A program made the position numbers and the translations under genes. The notes below the pieces were generated by a model that had not been told where the DNA came from, ran no database searches, and saw only the letters and a list, made by a program, of their open reading frames with translations. Shown piece after piece: positions 31,499-40,724 of a stretch of 64,000 nucleotides of DNA. Position 1 is the stretch's first letter. Each line of letters starts with the position of its first letter. The DNA is from CAIVAT01 sp037128705 (GTDB lineage: Bacteria; Bacteroidota; Bacteroidia; Bacteroidales; FEN-979): contig JBAXVX010000007.1 of assembly GCA_037128705.1 (NCBI GenBank), positions 1-64,000 of the forward strand, written 5' to 3'.

Positions 31499-32588
31499 TT
31501 ATGCATTACCATATTCCATCAGGTAGGATTTGATAAACGCGGAGAGGTCGCCATCGAGCACAGCCTGGGTATCCGACGTTTCCTGTCCCGTGCGCAGATC
31601 CTTGACCATTTTATAGGGATGCAGCACATAACTGCGGATCTGGCTGCCCCACTCGATCTTTTTCTTCCCGCTCTCGATCACTGCGATCTTCTCACGCTGC
31701 TTTCGGAGTTCGATTTCATACAACTGCGATTTCAGCAGTTTCAGCGCTTTTTCGCGGTTTTGTCCCTGTGAGCGGGTCTCCTGGCATTCGATGATGATCC
31801 CCGAAGGTTCGTGTTTCAAGCGCACCGCGGTCTCCACCTTGTTTACATTTTGTCCGCCCGGACCGCTGCTGCGAAAGGTGTCCCAGCTGATCTCGGCCGG
31901 GTTGATGTCGATCACAATGTCGTCGTTGATGATGGGATAGACATAGACTGACGCGAAGGAGGTATGCCGTTTGTGGTTGGAATCGAATGGGGAGAGCCGC
32001 ACCAGCCGGTGCACGCCATTCTCGCCCTTGAGGTAGCCATAGGCATAGTCGCCGTCAAACTCCAGGGTCACCGATTTGATCCCCGCCACATCCCCCTCCT
32101 GGAAATCCACCTCGGCGATTTTGAAGCGGCTCCGCTCACCGTACCGGATATACATGCGCATGAGCATCTGAGCCCAATCCTGGCTTTCGGTGCCTCCCGC
32201 CCCGGAATTGATCTGGACGATGGCGCCGAGCCGGTCTTCAACACCGCTCAGCATGTTGCGGAATTCCAACTCTTCTATAAGCGCCAGTGTTTCGTTGTAG
32301 TGATTTTCAAGCTCCTCTTCAGTTCCTTCACCCTGGATGTGGAATTCCCACATCACCATCAGGTCTTCCTGCGTTGAAAGCGCTTTTAAAAAGGCATCCG
32401 TCCAGAGTTTTTTATCACGGATGGCACGCTGGGCTGTTTCCGCGGCTTTCGGATTATTCCAGAAATCGGGAGCCTGTGAAAGTTGTTCTTCTTCTGCTAT
32501 CTGGGAAAGTTTCTTGTCGATGTCAAAGGTACCTCCTCAAGACGTCGAGCCTGGTCTTCAGGTCTCTCAGTTGGTCTTGTGCTATCAT
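31499..32588 (-). CDS. prfB: Peptide chain release factor 2 with programmed +1 frameshift
   Basis: RF2 of 362 aa once the frameshift is made. A 21-codon leader frame starts at the ATG at 32588 and ends at the TGA at 32525-32523. The ribosome shifts +1 at CTT-TGA-C and continues in the frame that runs to 31499. The second part has the catalytic GGQ in SSGPGGQNVNKVETAVRL and the codon-recognition region GGTESQDWAQML. RF2 ends translation at UGA and UAA, so its own UGA makes the gene self-regulating. It starts 1 nt after the recX stop codon. Confidence 0.97.
32522..32537 (-). promoter_or_regulatory. prfB programmed +1 frameshift site
   Basis: Minus strand AGGAGG, three bases, then CTTTGAC: an internal Shine-Dalgarno at the canonical 3-nt distance from the slippery CTT and the in-frame TGA followed by C. 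This matches the classical bacterial prfB autoregulation site. Confidence 0.97.
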
Positions 32589-32589
32589 G

Positions 32590-33084
32590 TCAGATTTTAA
32601 GTTCTTTTATTATTTCGGCAGCCAGGTCAAATTCAAAACCCTTGCCAATTACAAAAGTGATAATTTTTTCGCGGATGTTCAAGTTTTTTCCCGGTTTTAT
32701 TTCTGACTTTTTTTTCAGAACCAGTTCGCGCACGGTTTTCCGGTAATCTTCCGGGCTGATCTCCAGCAGGGCCGACCGGATGATGATGTCAGGAATCTTG
32801 CGTCCCTTCAGCTCGTAACCGATCTTTAACCGGCCCCATTTGTTGATCCGGAATTTACCCCTGACGAAGGTTCGGGCAAAACGTTCATCATCAATAAAAC
32901 CTTCATCTTTCAGCGATTTCATCAGTGTGCTGATCCTGCCCCCGGGAACCTTCCATTCAGCCAGCTTCTTCTCTGCATCCCACGCACACCGCTCCTGGTA
33001 AGCGCAATAGCGGCTGATCCTTTCATAGATGCCTGCAGGATCGGGAGCGTGCTTCATCGCGGTATTGTCCTTATCTTTTTTCAT
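32590..33084 (-). CDS. recX: Regulatory protein RecX
   Basis: 164-aa helical protein of the RecX family, which binds RecA filaments and limits recombinase activity. Family marks: an early RISRYCAYQERCAWDAEKKL three-helix unit, LKDEGFIDDERFARTFVRGKFRINKWGRLKIGYELKGRKI, and a C-terminal IREKIITFVIGKGFEFDLAAEII repeat unit. recA is not adjacent. The TGA stop is separated from the prfB ATG by one base, so the two are probably translationally coupled. A terminator and possible alternative stem lie upstream at 33.17-33.21 kb. Confidence 0.92.
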   Translation of the reverse strand: MKKDKDNTAMKHAPDPAGIYERISRYCAYQERCAWDAEKKLAEWKVPGGRISTLMKSLKDEGFIDDERFARTFVRGKFRINKWGRLKIGYELKGRKIPDIIIRSALLEISPEDYRKTVRELVLKKKSEIKPGKNLNIREKIITFVIGKGFEFDLAAEIIKELKI

Positions 33085-33167
33085 CCCCTGTAAAGCTGAA
33101 AGAACCGTTTTTTTGGTTTCTGTTTGAAAAGTAAAGATAATATTTACTTCTCACGAAAAAAAGAAAA

Positions 33168-33197
33168 TGCCCCCGTAGCACTTAGGTCACGGGGGCA
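33168..33197 (-). terminator. Strong intrinsic terminator between YceI and recX
   Basis: Minus strand TGCCCCCGT, 12-nt loop, ACGGGGGCA, then TTTTCTTTTTTT. It can end the ygiD-YceI transcript, or act as an attenuator for recX-prfB. Confidence 0.85.
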
Positions 33198-33242
33198 AAG
33201 TCATTTAGCTACGGATGCGCAGCCTGTTAACGGGGACAGGCT
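33173..33242 (-). promoter_or_regulatory. Possible anti-terminator and upstream stem-loop
   Basis: Minus strand CCGTAGC (33214-33208) is fully complementary to GCTACGG (33179-33173), which overlaps the 3' arm of the terminator. The two structures exclude each other. A second stem, AGCCTGT with ACAGGCT (33242-33221), lies just upstream. This looks like an expression platform, but no known riboswitch core was recognised. Confidence 0.4.
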
Positions 33243-33275
33243 CTTGTATCAGAGGGGCTGCCAGGCGGTATGCTA

Positions 33276-33872
33276 TTATTTAGCCTTGATAAATTCCGCA
33301 TTGATGTTGATTGCAACTTCAGGGCCTACGACGGCGCCTCCGGTTTCAAGCAGCGAATTCCATTTTAGGCCGTAATCAAGACGGTTGATGGTGGTGGATG
33401 CCCTGAAGCCGGCCCGGGTGTTTCCGTAGCCATCTTTCGCGGTGCCGCCATAGGTTACGGCAAACTTTACCCGTTTTGTTACCTCGCGGATGGTCAGGTT
33501 GCCTGTAAGTTCATATTTGTTGCCCGAGAGTTTCTTCATCGAGATACTTTTGAAGGTCATGCTGGGAAACTTTTCAGCGTTGAAGAAATCATCTGACTTC
33601 AGGTGCTTGTCACGCTGTTCATTGTCCGTATTGATGCTGGCAATATCCACACTGAATTCGATGCTTGCATCGGTAAAATCGGGTTTTGCAGCAGTCAGGG
33701 TCCCTGTAAATGATTTGAAATTCCCCTCCACTTCCGAGATGACCATGTGGGTTACGGTGAATTTGACATTTGAGTGGGAGTTGTCTACGGCCCATTTGGT
33801 TTGAGCTTCACTTTTGCCGAAGATCATCATGGTGATCACCAGGGCGAATAAAAATTTAACTGTGTTTTTCAT
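33276..33872 (-). CDS. YceI family secreted protein
   Basis: 198-aa exported lipocalin-like protein. Signal peptide MKNTVKFLFALVITMMIFGKSEAQ, then the YceI barrel: WAVDNSHSNVKFTVTHMVISEVEGNF, SIEFSVDIASINTDNEQRDKHLKSDDFFNAEKFP, and the C-terminal NRLDYGLKWNSLLETGGAVVGPEV. YceI proteins bind isoprenoid-type lipids; the ligand here is unknown. It lies 24 bp after the stop of the extradiol dioxygenase gene on the same strand, so they form an operon that ends at the terminator at 33.17 kb. Confidence 0.94.
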   Translation of the reverse strand: MKNTVKFLFALVITMMIFGKSEAQTKWAVDNSHSNVKFTVTHMVISEVEGNFKSFTGTLTAAKPDFTDASIEFSVDIASINTDNEQRDKHLKSDDFFNAEKFPSMTFKSISMKKLSGNKYELTGNLTIREVTKRVKFAVTYGGTAKDGYGNTRAGFRASTTINRLDYGLKWNSLLETGGAVVGPEVAININAEFIKAK

Positions 33873-33896
33873 TGTTGCTTGTTTTAGGTTGTTTGT

Positions 33897-34715
33897 TTAA
33901 CTTATTTTAATTGAAGTCATTGAAAGTGAGCCATAGATGGTTTTATCATTGAAAAACGACACAGACTCATTTTTTTCCTGCATGGCCAATACATAAAGCA
34001 ATGGAAGGAAGTGTTCGGGTGTTGGCACGGAAAGGCTTATGTCAGGCCCGAGCGTGGTGTAGTCCTTAAGTTTATTATGGTTCCCCTCCAGGATCAGTTT
34101 TTTTAATTTTTCGTTGGATTCATTTGCCCATTCATGCCCGCCATCGGGGTTGTGCCAGTTTATCATGCGGAGATTATGAACCATATTCCCGCTTCCGATC
34201 ACAAGGATCCCTTTGCGCCGTAATCCGGCAAGTTGCCTTCCGAGGTCATAATGGGCCGAAGGGGAGAGGGTATAATCAAGGCTGAGTTGTAAAACCGGTA
34301 TGGAAGCCTCAGGGAACATATGCGTAAGGATACTCCAGCTTCCATGATCAATGCCCCAGCTTTCATCCAGGCCCACCTGTGAAGCCGGAGCTTCATCGCG
34401 GGTTTCGTAAGCCACGGGGATACTTCCGGGGGCAGGATACTGGACCCTGAAAAGTTGCTCGGGGAATCCATAAAAATCATGGATGGTGCGCGGTTTAGGC
34501 ATGGCTGTGACCATCGTTCCTGCGGTTTCCCAGTGTGCAGAGATACAAAGGATGGCCCGGGGCTTCGGGAGGGATTTGCCCAGAGATTGCCAGGCCGCGG
34601 TAAATTCGTTGTTTTCAATGGCATTCATCGGGCTCCCGTGACCCACGAACAGCACCGGCATCAGGTTGGAGCTTTGGGTGCTTCCGGCGGAGGGGTTAAA
34701 TTCTTTCAGGTTCAT
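33897..34715 (-). CDS. ygiD: Extradiol ring-cleavage dioxygenase, DODA/YgiD type
   Basis: 272-aa class III extradiol dioxygenase of the 4,5-DOPA dioxygenase group. Metal-ligand histidines lie in LFVGHGSPMNAIE, ISAHWETAG, the GIDHGSWSILTHMFP segment and the later HNL region; NPDGGHEWAN and PTPEHFLPLLYVLA are also family marks. It is a normal-length cytoplasmic protein. In E. coli the homologue cleaves DOPA-like catechols, but the substrate here is unknown. The YceI gene follows 24 bp later. Confidence 0.92.
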   Translation of the reverse strand: MNLKEFNPSAGSTQSSNLMPVLFVGHGSPMNAIENNEFTAAWQSLGKSLPKPRAILCISAHWETAGTMVTAMPKPRTIHDFYGFPEQLFRVQYPAPGSIPVAYETRDEAPASQVGLDESWGIDHGSWSILTHMFPEASIPVLQLSLDYTLSPSAHYDLGRQLAGLRRKGILVIGSGNMVHNLRMINWHNPDGGHEWANESNEKLKKLILEGNHNKLKDYTTLGPDISLSVPTPEHFLPLLYVLAMQEKNESVSFFNDKTIYGSLSMTSIKIS

Positions 34716-34803
34716 GGTCTGTTGTGTTTCGATGAATGACGATGCAAAATTGCAACCTCTTCAGTGAATGGAGGTAACACAAAACAGAAATAGAGTGGTA
34801 CTT

Positions 34804-35625
34804 TTAGGACAGGACAGGTTGCATGGCTGCGCGGAAGTCGGAGGGTGTCAGCCCGGTCTTTTTCGTAAAAACCCGCGTGAAATATGACTTTTCGTTGTAT
34901 CCGAGGTCGTACCCGATCTCCGAGATATTCAGGGGGGAGCTGAGCAGCAGCCGGCGTGCCTCGATCAGTTTCCGGGTCTCAATGATCTCGGAAACACTTT
35001 TCCCGAACACCTTCCGGCACACCAGGTTGAGATTGCGGACGGAGGTGTTCAGCTTGTCTGCGTAAAAGCCGACCCCCAGGGGCCTTTTATAATTGTCCTC
35101 AAGGATTTGCAGAAAATTCCGGAAAGCAATCCCGGCGGGAGTCCGTGCCTCTTTTTCCTCCGACAGGTTGTGTTTTCCTTCCGCTTCCAGCTTGGCCATC
35201 ATGGCAGACAGGAGGTACCGGTAAACATCAGGGCTCCCGGGATGTTGTTCATATTCAAACAGGATCATTTCGCATAAATTCCCGATCTCCTGCTGGCAGC
35301 TCCCCTGATTGAAGGTGAAGTTTATTTTGTCGAGATAGTTGGAATAAAAGTGGAAATTGCTGGTGGGGATAAAATCGTTGCGATAACGGATGCACCAGCC
35401 CCGGGTTTCAGGATCGGGCATAAATTCATGCACCTTCCCCTGCGCTACATAGATCACAACCGGGGCCTTCAGGGTTTCTTCAAAAAAGTCAATAAAATGA
35501 ACGGGATTTCCCTTTGTGACGATCAGAAGCTCCTCGTATTCATGACGATGTGGTTTCGTAGGATGACTTCGGATCTCCGAGATCACCTCCGCTGAAATAA
35601 CAAACATGTGGAACAGCTTCTCCAT
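34804..35625 (-). CDS. AraC-family transcriptional regulator
   Basis: 273-aa regulator. An N-terminal cupin-like sensing domain (HRHEYEELLIVTKGNPVHFIDF) is followed by a C-terminal double helix-turn-helix (about 175-270) with VRNLNLVCRKVFGKSVSEIIETRKLIEARRLL and NISEIGYDLGYNEKSYFTRVFTKKTGLTPSDFR. It is encoded 23 bp after the stop of the GH38 gene on the same strand, so it may be co-transcribed with it and control glycan use. The ligand is unknown. Confidence 0.93.
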   Translation of the reverse strand: MEKLFHMFVISAEVISEIRSHPTKPHRHEYEELLIVTKGNPVHFIDFFEETLKAPVVIYVAQGKVHEFMPDPETRGWCIRYRNDFIPTSNFHFYSNYLDKINFTFNQGSCQQEIGNLCEMILFEYEQHPGSPDVYRYLLSAMMAKLEAEGKHNLSEEKEARTPAGIAFRNFLQILEDNYKRPLGVGFYADKLNTSVRNLNLVCRKVFGKSVSEIIETRKLIEARRLLLSSPLNISEIGYDLGYNEKSYFTRVFTKKTGLTPSDFRAAMQPVLS

Positions 35626-35648
35626 TGTTTCAGGGGGTTACCTTCCCG

Positions 35649-38600
35649 TTATTTTTGTTTCTCAAAAACATCCACCTCCCTGAAATAAAAGGGACCGTGC
35701 TGGGAATTTTCACTCACCCACAACAGGTACCTGTATTCTTTCGATTTGTCCTTCAAGGGAAGGATGGTATATAGGGCTTTGCTGTTTCCCCAGAGATCTT
35801 CGGGCGGGGCAAGAAGGATGAAATTCCATCCCGCAGTCCTGGGATCGCCCTTTACCGATGGAACTTTATCCCCGGTAGCTCCCCAGAGCGAGAAAGATTG
35901 TGCGCCTCTTTTGATGTCCTGGGTCGTGAATAGATGCATGCTGTCCAGTTCAATTTCCTTCTGAAGATCCATTAATATCCTTCCCTCACCCTTTTCTGAC
36001 CACTTGTCGTTCAGTGAATCACCCGGCAGCAGATCGTACATGCCGTCGTTGAGGGCCGAAACATTCATGCCGTTACTGATTGTGCCCTTGAGTATGGAGT
36101 CTGCATCGCTGAAATAATAGTTCACCCTGACCCCGTTCGGCTGGTGAAGGTCGGCATAATCTTTCATGGTCAGGCGGGCCGGCAGCTCCGCCAGGTTGCG
36201 GTTGTTGGTCACAACACAGCTGGCTGCGGGGACCTGATGATCATCCACATAACTTTTTGTCAGGTTCAGGGTCATGGCTTGCCGGTCGGTGAAATCATCA
36301 TAAAGGGGAGAAGCCGGGCGAACCTGGTCGGAAGGATTGTCGGAGACGGAGATGGCAAAGATTTTAATGGCCTCATTTTCAGGAAGCTGAAGGGTGCCGC
36401 TCACAGGGGAGGCTTCCAATGAATATTTAAACAGGTAGGCATACTGGTAGGGAATGTTAAGGGTGTCCTTATGCAGGTGGGTTGAGAACCATGCAACCTC
36501 ATTGCGTTTGATGAACCCTTTGCCCAAACCGGTGATGCGTCCGTACTTATCCCACAGCCTGTTATCGAATTGCCCGATGTTCCCGTGATATTTCTGGATC
36601 CGGAGGGATGTTTTTGCACCGCCTACTTTAAAGGTTCCCGAGGTATCGCTGAGGGCACAAGCCAAAAGATAAACATGGTTGTAATTGCCCACTTTGGGCA
36701 GGATGATCTTTTGTCCCTTGCAGGCGAGCATGTTGTTTTTTCCATCGGCTTTCGGGCCGAAGTTAAACTGAACACCATCGACGATCAGCGACTCCGGCAT
36801 CAGTTCGGCCGGAATGCTGAGGCCCTGATCATCAAAACGGCCGTTTTTCTTGTTCTTTTCACTGCTGATGGCATCTTCATCAAACGGGAGCGGCAGTTCC
36901 GCACAGGCCGGCTCTGTCAGCTTCACGGTGGACGGTTCCAGCTGAAGTGCAAAACTCCGGATGGCAAATGGCTTCATGTCGGTCATCAGTTTCCCGTTTT
37001 TCAGGGTTGCCTCGCCTGTGAGCCGTTCCTGCCCGTCGACCTCCCAGGCCTTGAGGATCTTTGCAGACAACGACACCTCCACATTCTGAATCTCTTTTCC
37101 AACCAGTTCCTGCAGGCGGATGATCACATCCTTACCGTTCTCCGCCTTTTTTATCGTGCGGATGTCAACCTGAGGTGCCGAGACCTTGGCAAAAGAAAAG
37201 CTCTTCCCCAGGGTTCCCGGATGTTGGGAAGCCTGGAAGACGCGGAGAGGCTGGTTGAGGCTGCGGCCCTGCCATTCCGAAAGTCCCGCCCTCCAGTCGC
37301 CCTTGTGACTGTATATTCCGTAGGTAATTTCGTGGATTCCCCAATCCTGGGTCGCCTGGTCGTGGTAAAAATTGGCGGAGGGAGTGTAGAGCATTGTCAA
37401 TCTGACCGTTTGATCGCCAGGCTTGTCGGAACCGAATTTACAGTCCTCGAATATGGTCACGCCAAAAGAGCCTGATTTGTCGGTAAGGTCGAACCATTCG
37501 CGGGAGGGAACTTCATACTTTTTTTCGTTGTTGTTGCTCCGTTCTTCGGTCCCCAGGCCCAGGTTATAAGTGGCCACCGGGTTGGAGGCGGTGAGGGGGA
37601 ACGATGCTTTCAGGCTCACCCCGCGCGACTGCCAGGCGATAATGTTCCGCACGGTTACATTTTCCTTGCCTGCCCCAAGCTGGATGTATTGGGTGAAATG
37701 AGAATTCCTGGCATCCCGTTCAATTTTCAGGGTGCCGCGTACAGGGCCGTTTTCGAGCACCGTAATGGATGCCGGACCCTTTACCCAGTCGACGGGAGGA
37801 CGTTTACGGTCATTCCAGTCCATGTTCCAGGCAGGCCAGTAAGCCGGATGTTCTTTCTGAAATTCAAGTCTTGAAGGGGCCGACAGGAGCTCTTTTCCCA
37901 GTTTTTTATCAATGATACTTGAAATATCCCCGTTCTGGTTGACGGTTATTTTCAGGAACTCATTGTCGAGGGTTGTATTTGAAACAGACAGGGCTGTTTT
38001 ATATTTGACGGCTTCGGTTGCCGGCTGAACATCAAATACCGCAAGTCCCAGGGAAGGGATTGAAGCCAGAAAAAGGATCCGGAGACTGCCTTTGTTTGCC
38101 TGTATGACCTGCGAGGGAACTTCAGCGCCTGAGGCATCAAAAACCTTCAATGCTTTCGGAGCGCTCTCAGGGTAAAGAATTTCAGCCTCCACCATATCTT
38201 TACGGGGAACTGCCAGCGGATTGTACACCACCAGTGAAATGCCTTTTCCCTGGGTATCCAGGGCACGGATCACGGCCCCGGCCGAGGTTTCAAGGTTGGC
38301 CGAAAATCTGTTCAGGGCGAGCACCTCATCGTTCCATGCATATTCGTATGCTTTCGGAAGGCTTGTCCCGGGCACGATGTCATGCATCTGGCTGCCAAGG
38401 ACCAGCCACCAGGCCTCGTTCATTGAACGTTGCGGATATTTAATGGCGCCCAGCCAGTCGGCCATGACGGCCAGGGGTTCAGCGGCCAGGGCAAGTTGTT
38501 CGTTCTTGCGGTTCCACCGTTTCATGTAGGCCTGTGAAGAGAGCGACCCGGAAGAGTGTTCGGTGAGAAGCAGGTCGCCGCTGTAAGTTGGAAGCTGTTT

Positions 38601-39500
38601 TTTCTGATCTTCATTCAAATCCCTGAAAATCTGGTCGGAGGAGGAGAGATAGACATTGATTTTACGGTCGGGCTGGTCAAGGCATTCAACGGCATTTTTC
38701 ACATCCTCTTCACGCGGCGCGCCTCCTTCATCGCCGACCCCGTAGTACCGGTAATCGGCAAAAACACCATATTTATTGCCGTTGCCCATCACCCGGTTTA
38801 CCCAGTAGGCAGCGGTATCGATCCGCTTTTTAATATCGCCGCCGTAGTTGGTAGCATTCAATGCGGCTACGACCCCTTTGCCATCCGGACCGATCCAGTT
38901 GCCGATGTTGAATGGGATCCCGGCTGCAGATCCCCAGGAAAGCTTCTGGGTGGAAAAACCTTTTAACCCGGCATGGGCAAGAACCGAAGGAAGGTGGGCC
39001 TGGAATCCGAAACAGTCGGGAAGGAGAAAATCGACACTTTCCTTGTTAAATTCACTCCTGAAATACCCGTTCCCATACAGCACCTGACGGATCACCGATT
39101 CGGGGGAGGGGATGTTGGCATCACATTCATCCACAGATGAACCACCAACGAACCAGCGTCCCTGTGCGATGTATTTTTTTACCTTTTCATATTTTTCAGG
39201 ATAATACTCCTTCATCATTTTGTAACGGCGGGCCCCGGAAAAGGTGAAAACATAGGGTTTGTATTTTTCAAGGCGCTGAAAATTCTCATCCAGGGTGTTC
39301 TTGATACACACGTTGATGGTCGCCTCATAGTCCCATCTCCATTCCGTATCGAGGTGGGCATAACCTACCGTGTAAAGCACCGGATCTCTCGACAGGTTGT
39401 ATTTCGGGGCAGGTGATTTTGAGGCCTCAGGCTGAGCCATTACCGGATTAAAAGTCAGTGATATCAGGAGTATCCACACCAGGGCAGCGACGTTCTTCAT
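35649..39500 (-). CDS. Glycoside hydrolase family 38 alpha-mannosidase, secreted
   Basis: 1283-aa exported enzyme with a signal peptide (MKNVAALVWILLISLTFNPVMAQ). The N-terminal GH38 catalytic domain has the zinc and substrate motifs YAHLDTEWRWDYEATI, the nucleophile Asp in LLPDCFGFQAHLPSVL, and LTEHSSGSLSSQ. A middle helical domain and the large C-terminal GH38 beta-sandwich domains follow. The last 350 residues form extra beta domains that are longer than in most GH38 enzymes, perhaps a carbohydrate-binding or F5/8-like module. It should trim alpha-mannosides of host or environmental glycans. No SusCD pair is adjacent. The AraC regulator follows 23 bp later. Confidence 0.93.
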   Translation of the reverse strand: MKNVAALVWILLISLTFNPVMAQPEASKSPAPKYNLSRDPVLYTVGYAHLDTEWRWDYEATINVCIKNTLDENFQRLEKYKPYVFTFSGARRYKMMKEYYPEKYEKVKKYIAQGRWFVGGSSVDECDANIPSPESVIRQVLYGNGYFRSEFNKESVDFLLPDCFGFQAHLPSVLAHAGLKGFSTQKLSWGSAAGIPFNIGNWIGPDGKGVVAALNATNYGGDIKKRIDTAAYWVNRVMGNGNKYGVFADYRYYGVGDEGGAPREEDVKNAVECLDQPDRKINVYLSSSDQIFRDLNEDQKKQLPTYSGDLLLTEHSSGSLSSQAYMKRWNRKNEQLALAAEPLAVMADWLGAIKYPQRSMNEAWWLVLGSQMHDIVPGTSLPKAYEYAWNDEVLALNRFSANLETSAGAVIRALDTQGKGISLVVYNPLAVPRKDMVEAEILYPESAPKALKVFDASGAEVPSQVIQANKGSLRILFLASIPSLGLAVFDVQPATEAVKYKTALSVSNTTLDNEFLKITVNQNGDISSIIDKKLGKELLSAPSRLEFQKEHPAYWPAWNMDWNDRKRPPVDWVKGPASITVLENGPVRGTLKIERDARNSHFTQYIQLGAGKENVTVRNIIAWQSRGVSLKASFPLTASNPVATYNLGLGTEERSNNNEKKYEVPSREWFDLTDKSGSFGVTIFEDCKFGSDKPGDQTVRLTMLYTPSANFYHDQATQDWGIHEITYGIYSHKGDWRAGLSEWQGRSLNQPLRVFQASQHPGTLGKSFSFAKVSAPQVDIRTIKKAENGKDVIIRLQELVGKEIQNVEVSLSAKILKAWEVDGQERLTGEATLKNGKLMTDMKPFAIRSFALQLEPSTVKLTEPACAELPLPFDEDAISSEKNKKNGRFDDQGLSIPAELMPESLIVDGVQFNFGPKADGKNNMLACKGQKIILPKVGNYNHVYLLACALSDTSGTFKVGGAKTSLRIQKYHGNIGQFDNRLWDKYGRITGLGKGFIKRNEVAWFSTHLHKDTLNIPYQYAYLFKYSLEASPVSGTLQLPENEAIKIFAISVSDNPSDQVRPASPLYDDFTDRQAMTLNLTKSYVDDHQVPAASCVVTNNRNLAELPARLTMKDYADLHQPNGVRVNYYFSDADSILKGTISNGMNVSALNDGMYDLLPGDSLNDKWSEKGEGRILMDLQKEIELDSMHLFTTQDIKRGAQSFSLWGATGDKVPSVKGDPRTAGWNFILLAPPEDLWGNSKALYTILPLKDKSKEYRYLLWVSENSQHGPFYFREVDVFEKQK

Positions 39501-39555
39501 AAGAGTCTAATTTTCATGGTAAAATTAGAGATTTATTTTGTTTCTCAAAAAGCCG

Positions 39556-39563
39556 TACTTTTG
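39556..39563 (+). promoter_or_regulatory. -7 element for the first TlpA-like gene
   Basis: TACTTTTG matches TANNTTTG and lies 27 nt before the ATG at 39591. A strong Shine-Dalgarno-like GGAGGGG precedes the ATG, unusual for this phylum. Confidence 0.5.
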
Positions 39564-39590
39564 CAGAAATAAACCAATGGAGGGGTATCA

Positions 39591-40724
39591 ATGAAAAAAT
39601 ATTTGTTCATCCTGTTAGTAGGGGCAATCCTCGCTTCATGTACAGGAAATAAGGATCAGTTTACCATCAAGGGAAAGGTCAACGGCGTTGATACAGGAAT
39701 GATCTACCTGCAAAAATTCGATGTTGACCAATGGGTCAAAGTCGATTCATCAAAACTTGAAAAAGGAGCATTTTCATTCAAAGGATCCGCTGCTCTTCCG
39801 GAGATGTGGCACATCGTCATGGATGAAAAGCAAATCATACTTCCCGTGTTTGTTGAAAATGCCGGAATCAAGGTAGAGATCTATGTTGACAGCCTTGATA
39901 AATCGTTGATCACAGGATCTCCCTCCCATGATATTTACCAGAAGTATCTCACCCTGAATGAGTCCGTGTATAAAAAGATGGATGAGAACACCATGGAGTG
40001 GAAGAAAGCCAGAGATGCCAATGATTCGGCAACCATGAAACGCACCGATTCGGTTTCGAATGAGCTGGATAAGGAGATGAAAAAGCAGCTCCAGGATTTT
40101 GCCAGGGCCAACAACAAGACTGTTGTTTCTCCCTACCTGGTTATACGCAATAGCTGGCAATTTGAGCTCCCCGACCTGGAAGAACTACTTGCCGCCATGG
40201 ATACCAGTCTGAATGGTTCCCAATATGTGCTGGCTCTGAAGAAACGCATTGAAATCCTGAAGCGTGTTGAAATTGGGCAGATGGCTCCTGATTTTACCTT
40301 GAATGATACCACCGGGGCCCCTGTTGCGCTGTCATCCCTGAAAGGGAGGGTGCTGCTGGTTGATTTCTGGGCATCGTGGTGCAGTCCCTGCCGGGCTGAG
40401 AATCCCAACGTGGTGAAGGCTTACCAGGCTTATCACAAGAAGGGATTTGATGTGCTGGGCTGTTCGTTCGACCAGAACCGGGAAAAATGGCTGAAAGCTT
40501 TAAGGAATGATAAACTTACCTGGACCCATGTTTCAGACCTGAAGGGATGGGGCAATGCTGCAGGCAAACTTTATGGCATCAATTCCATCCCGGCAAATGT
40601 CCTGCTCGACAAGGATCAGAAGATCATCGGCCGTAACCTTCGCGGTGCGGATCTGATGAAGAAGCTGGAAGAGATTTTCGGACCGGCGGTTCCTGAGAAA
40701 AAGGGAAAAAAGGCAACCAGGTAA
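39591..40724 (+). CDS. TlpA-like thioredoxin lipoprotein with DUF4369 domain
   Basis: 377-aa outer- or inner-membrane lipoprotein: signal MKKYLFILLVGAILASC, then a DUF4369 beta domain (about 22-110), a helical linker, and a TlpA/ResA-type thioredoxin domain (about 230-370) with WASWCSPCRAEN as the redox CxxC. In Bacteroidota such proteins reduce periplasmic disulfides. The stop codon is part of an octamer tract that runs into the next gene, a second thioredoxin-like protein, so the two form an operon. Confidence 0.93.
   Translation: MKKYLFILLVGAILASCTGNKDQFTIKGKVNGVDTGMIYLQKFDVDQWVKVDSSKLEKGAFSFKGSAALPEMWHIVMDEKQIILPVFVENAGIKVEIYVDSLDKSLITGSPSHDIYQKYLTLNESVYKKMDENTMEWKKARDANDSATMKRTDSVSNELDKEMKKQLQDFARANNKTVVSPYLVIRNSWQFELPDLEELLAAMDTSLNGSQYVLALKKRIEILKRVEIGQMAPDFTLNDTTGAPVALSSLKGRVLLVDFWASWCSPCRAENPNVVKAYQAYHKKGFDVLGCSFDQNREKWLKALRNDKLTWTHVSDLKGWGNAAGKLYGINSIPANVLLDKDQKIIGRNLRGADLMKKLEEIFGPAVPEKKGKKATR

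Noticed and set aside
31499..32359. Truncated prfB pseudogene
   Set aside because: The missing part is present in another frame and joined by a canonical +1 frameshift site.
33160..33275. c-di-GMP or other known riboswitch
   Set aside because: Some purine-rich words are reminiscent, but the conserved cores and their order are not found, so only a terminator and alternative stem are called.
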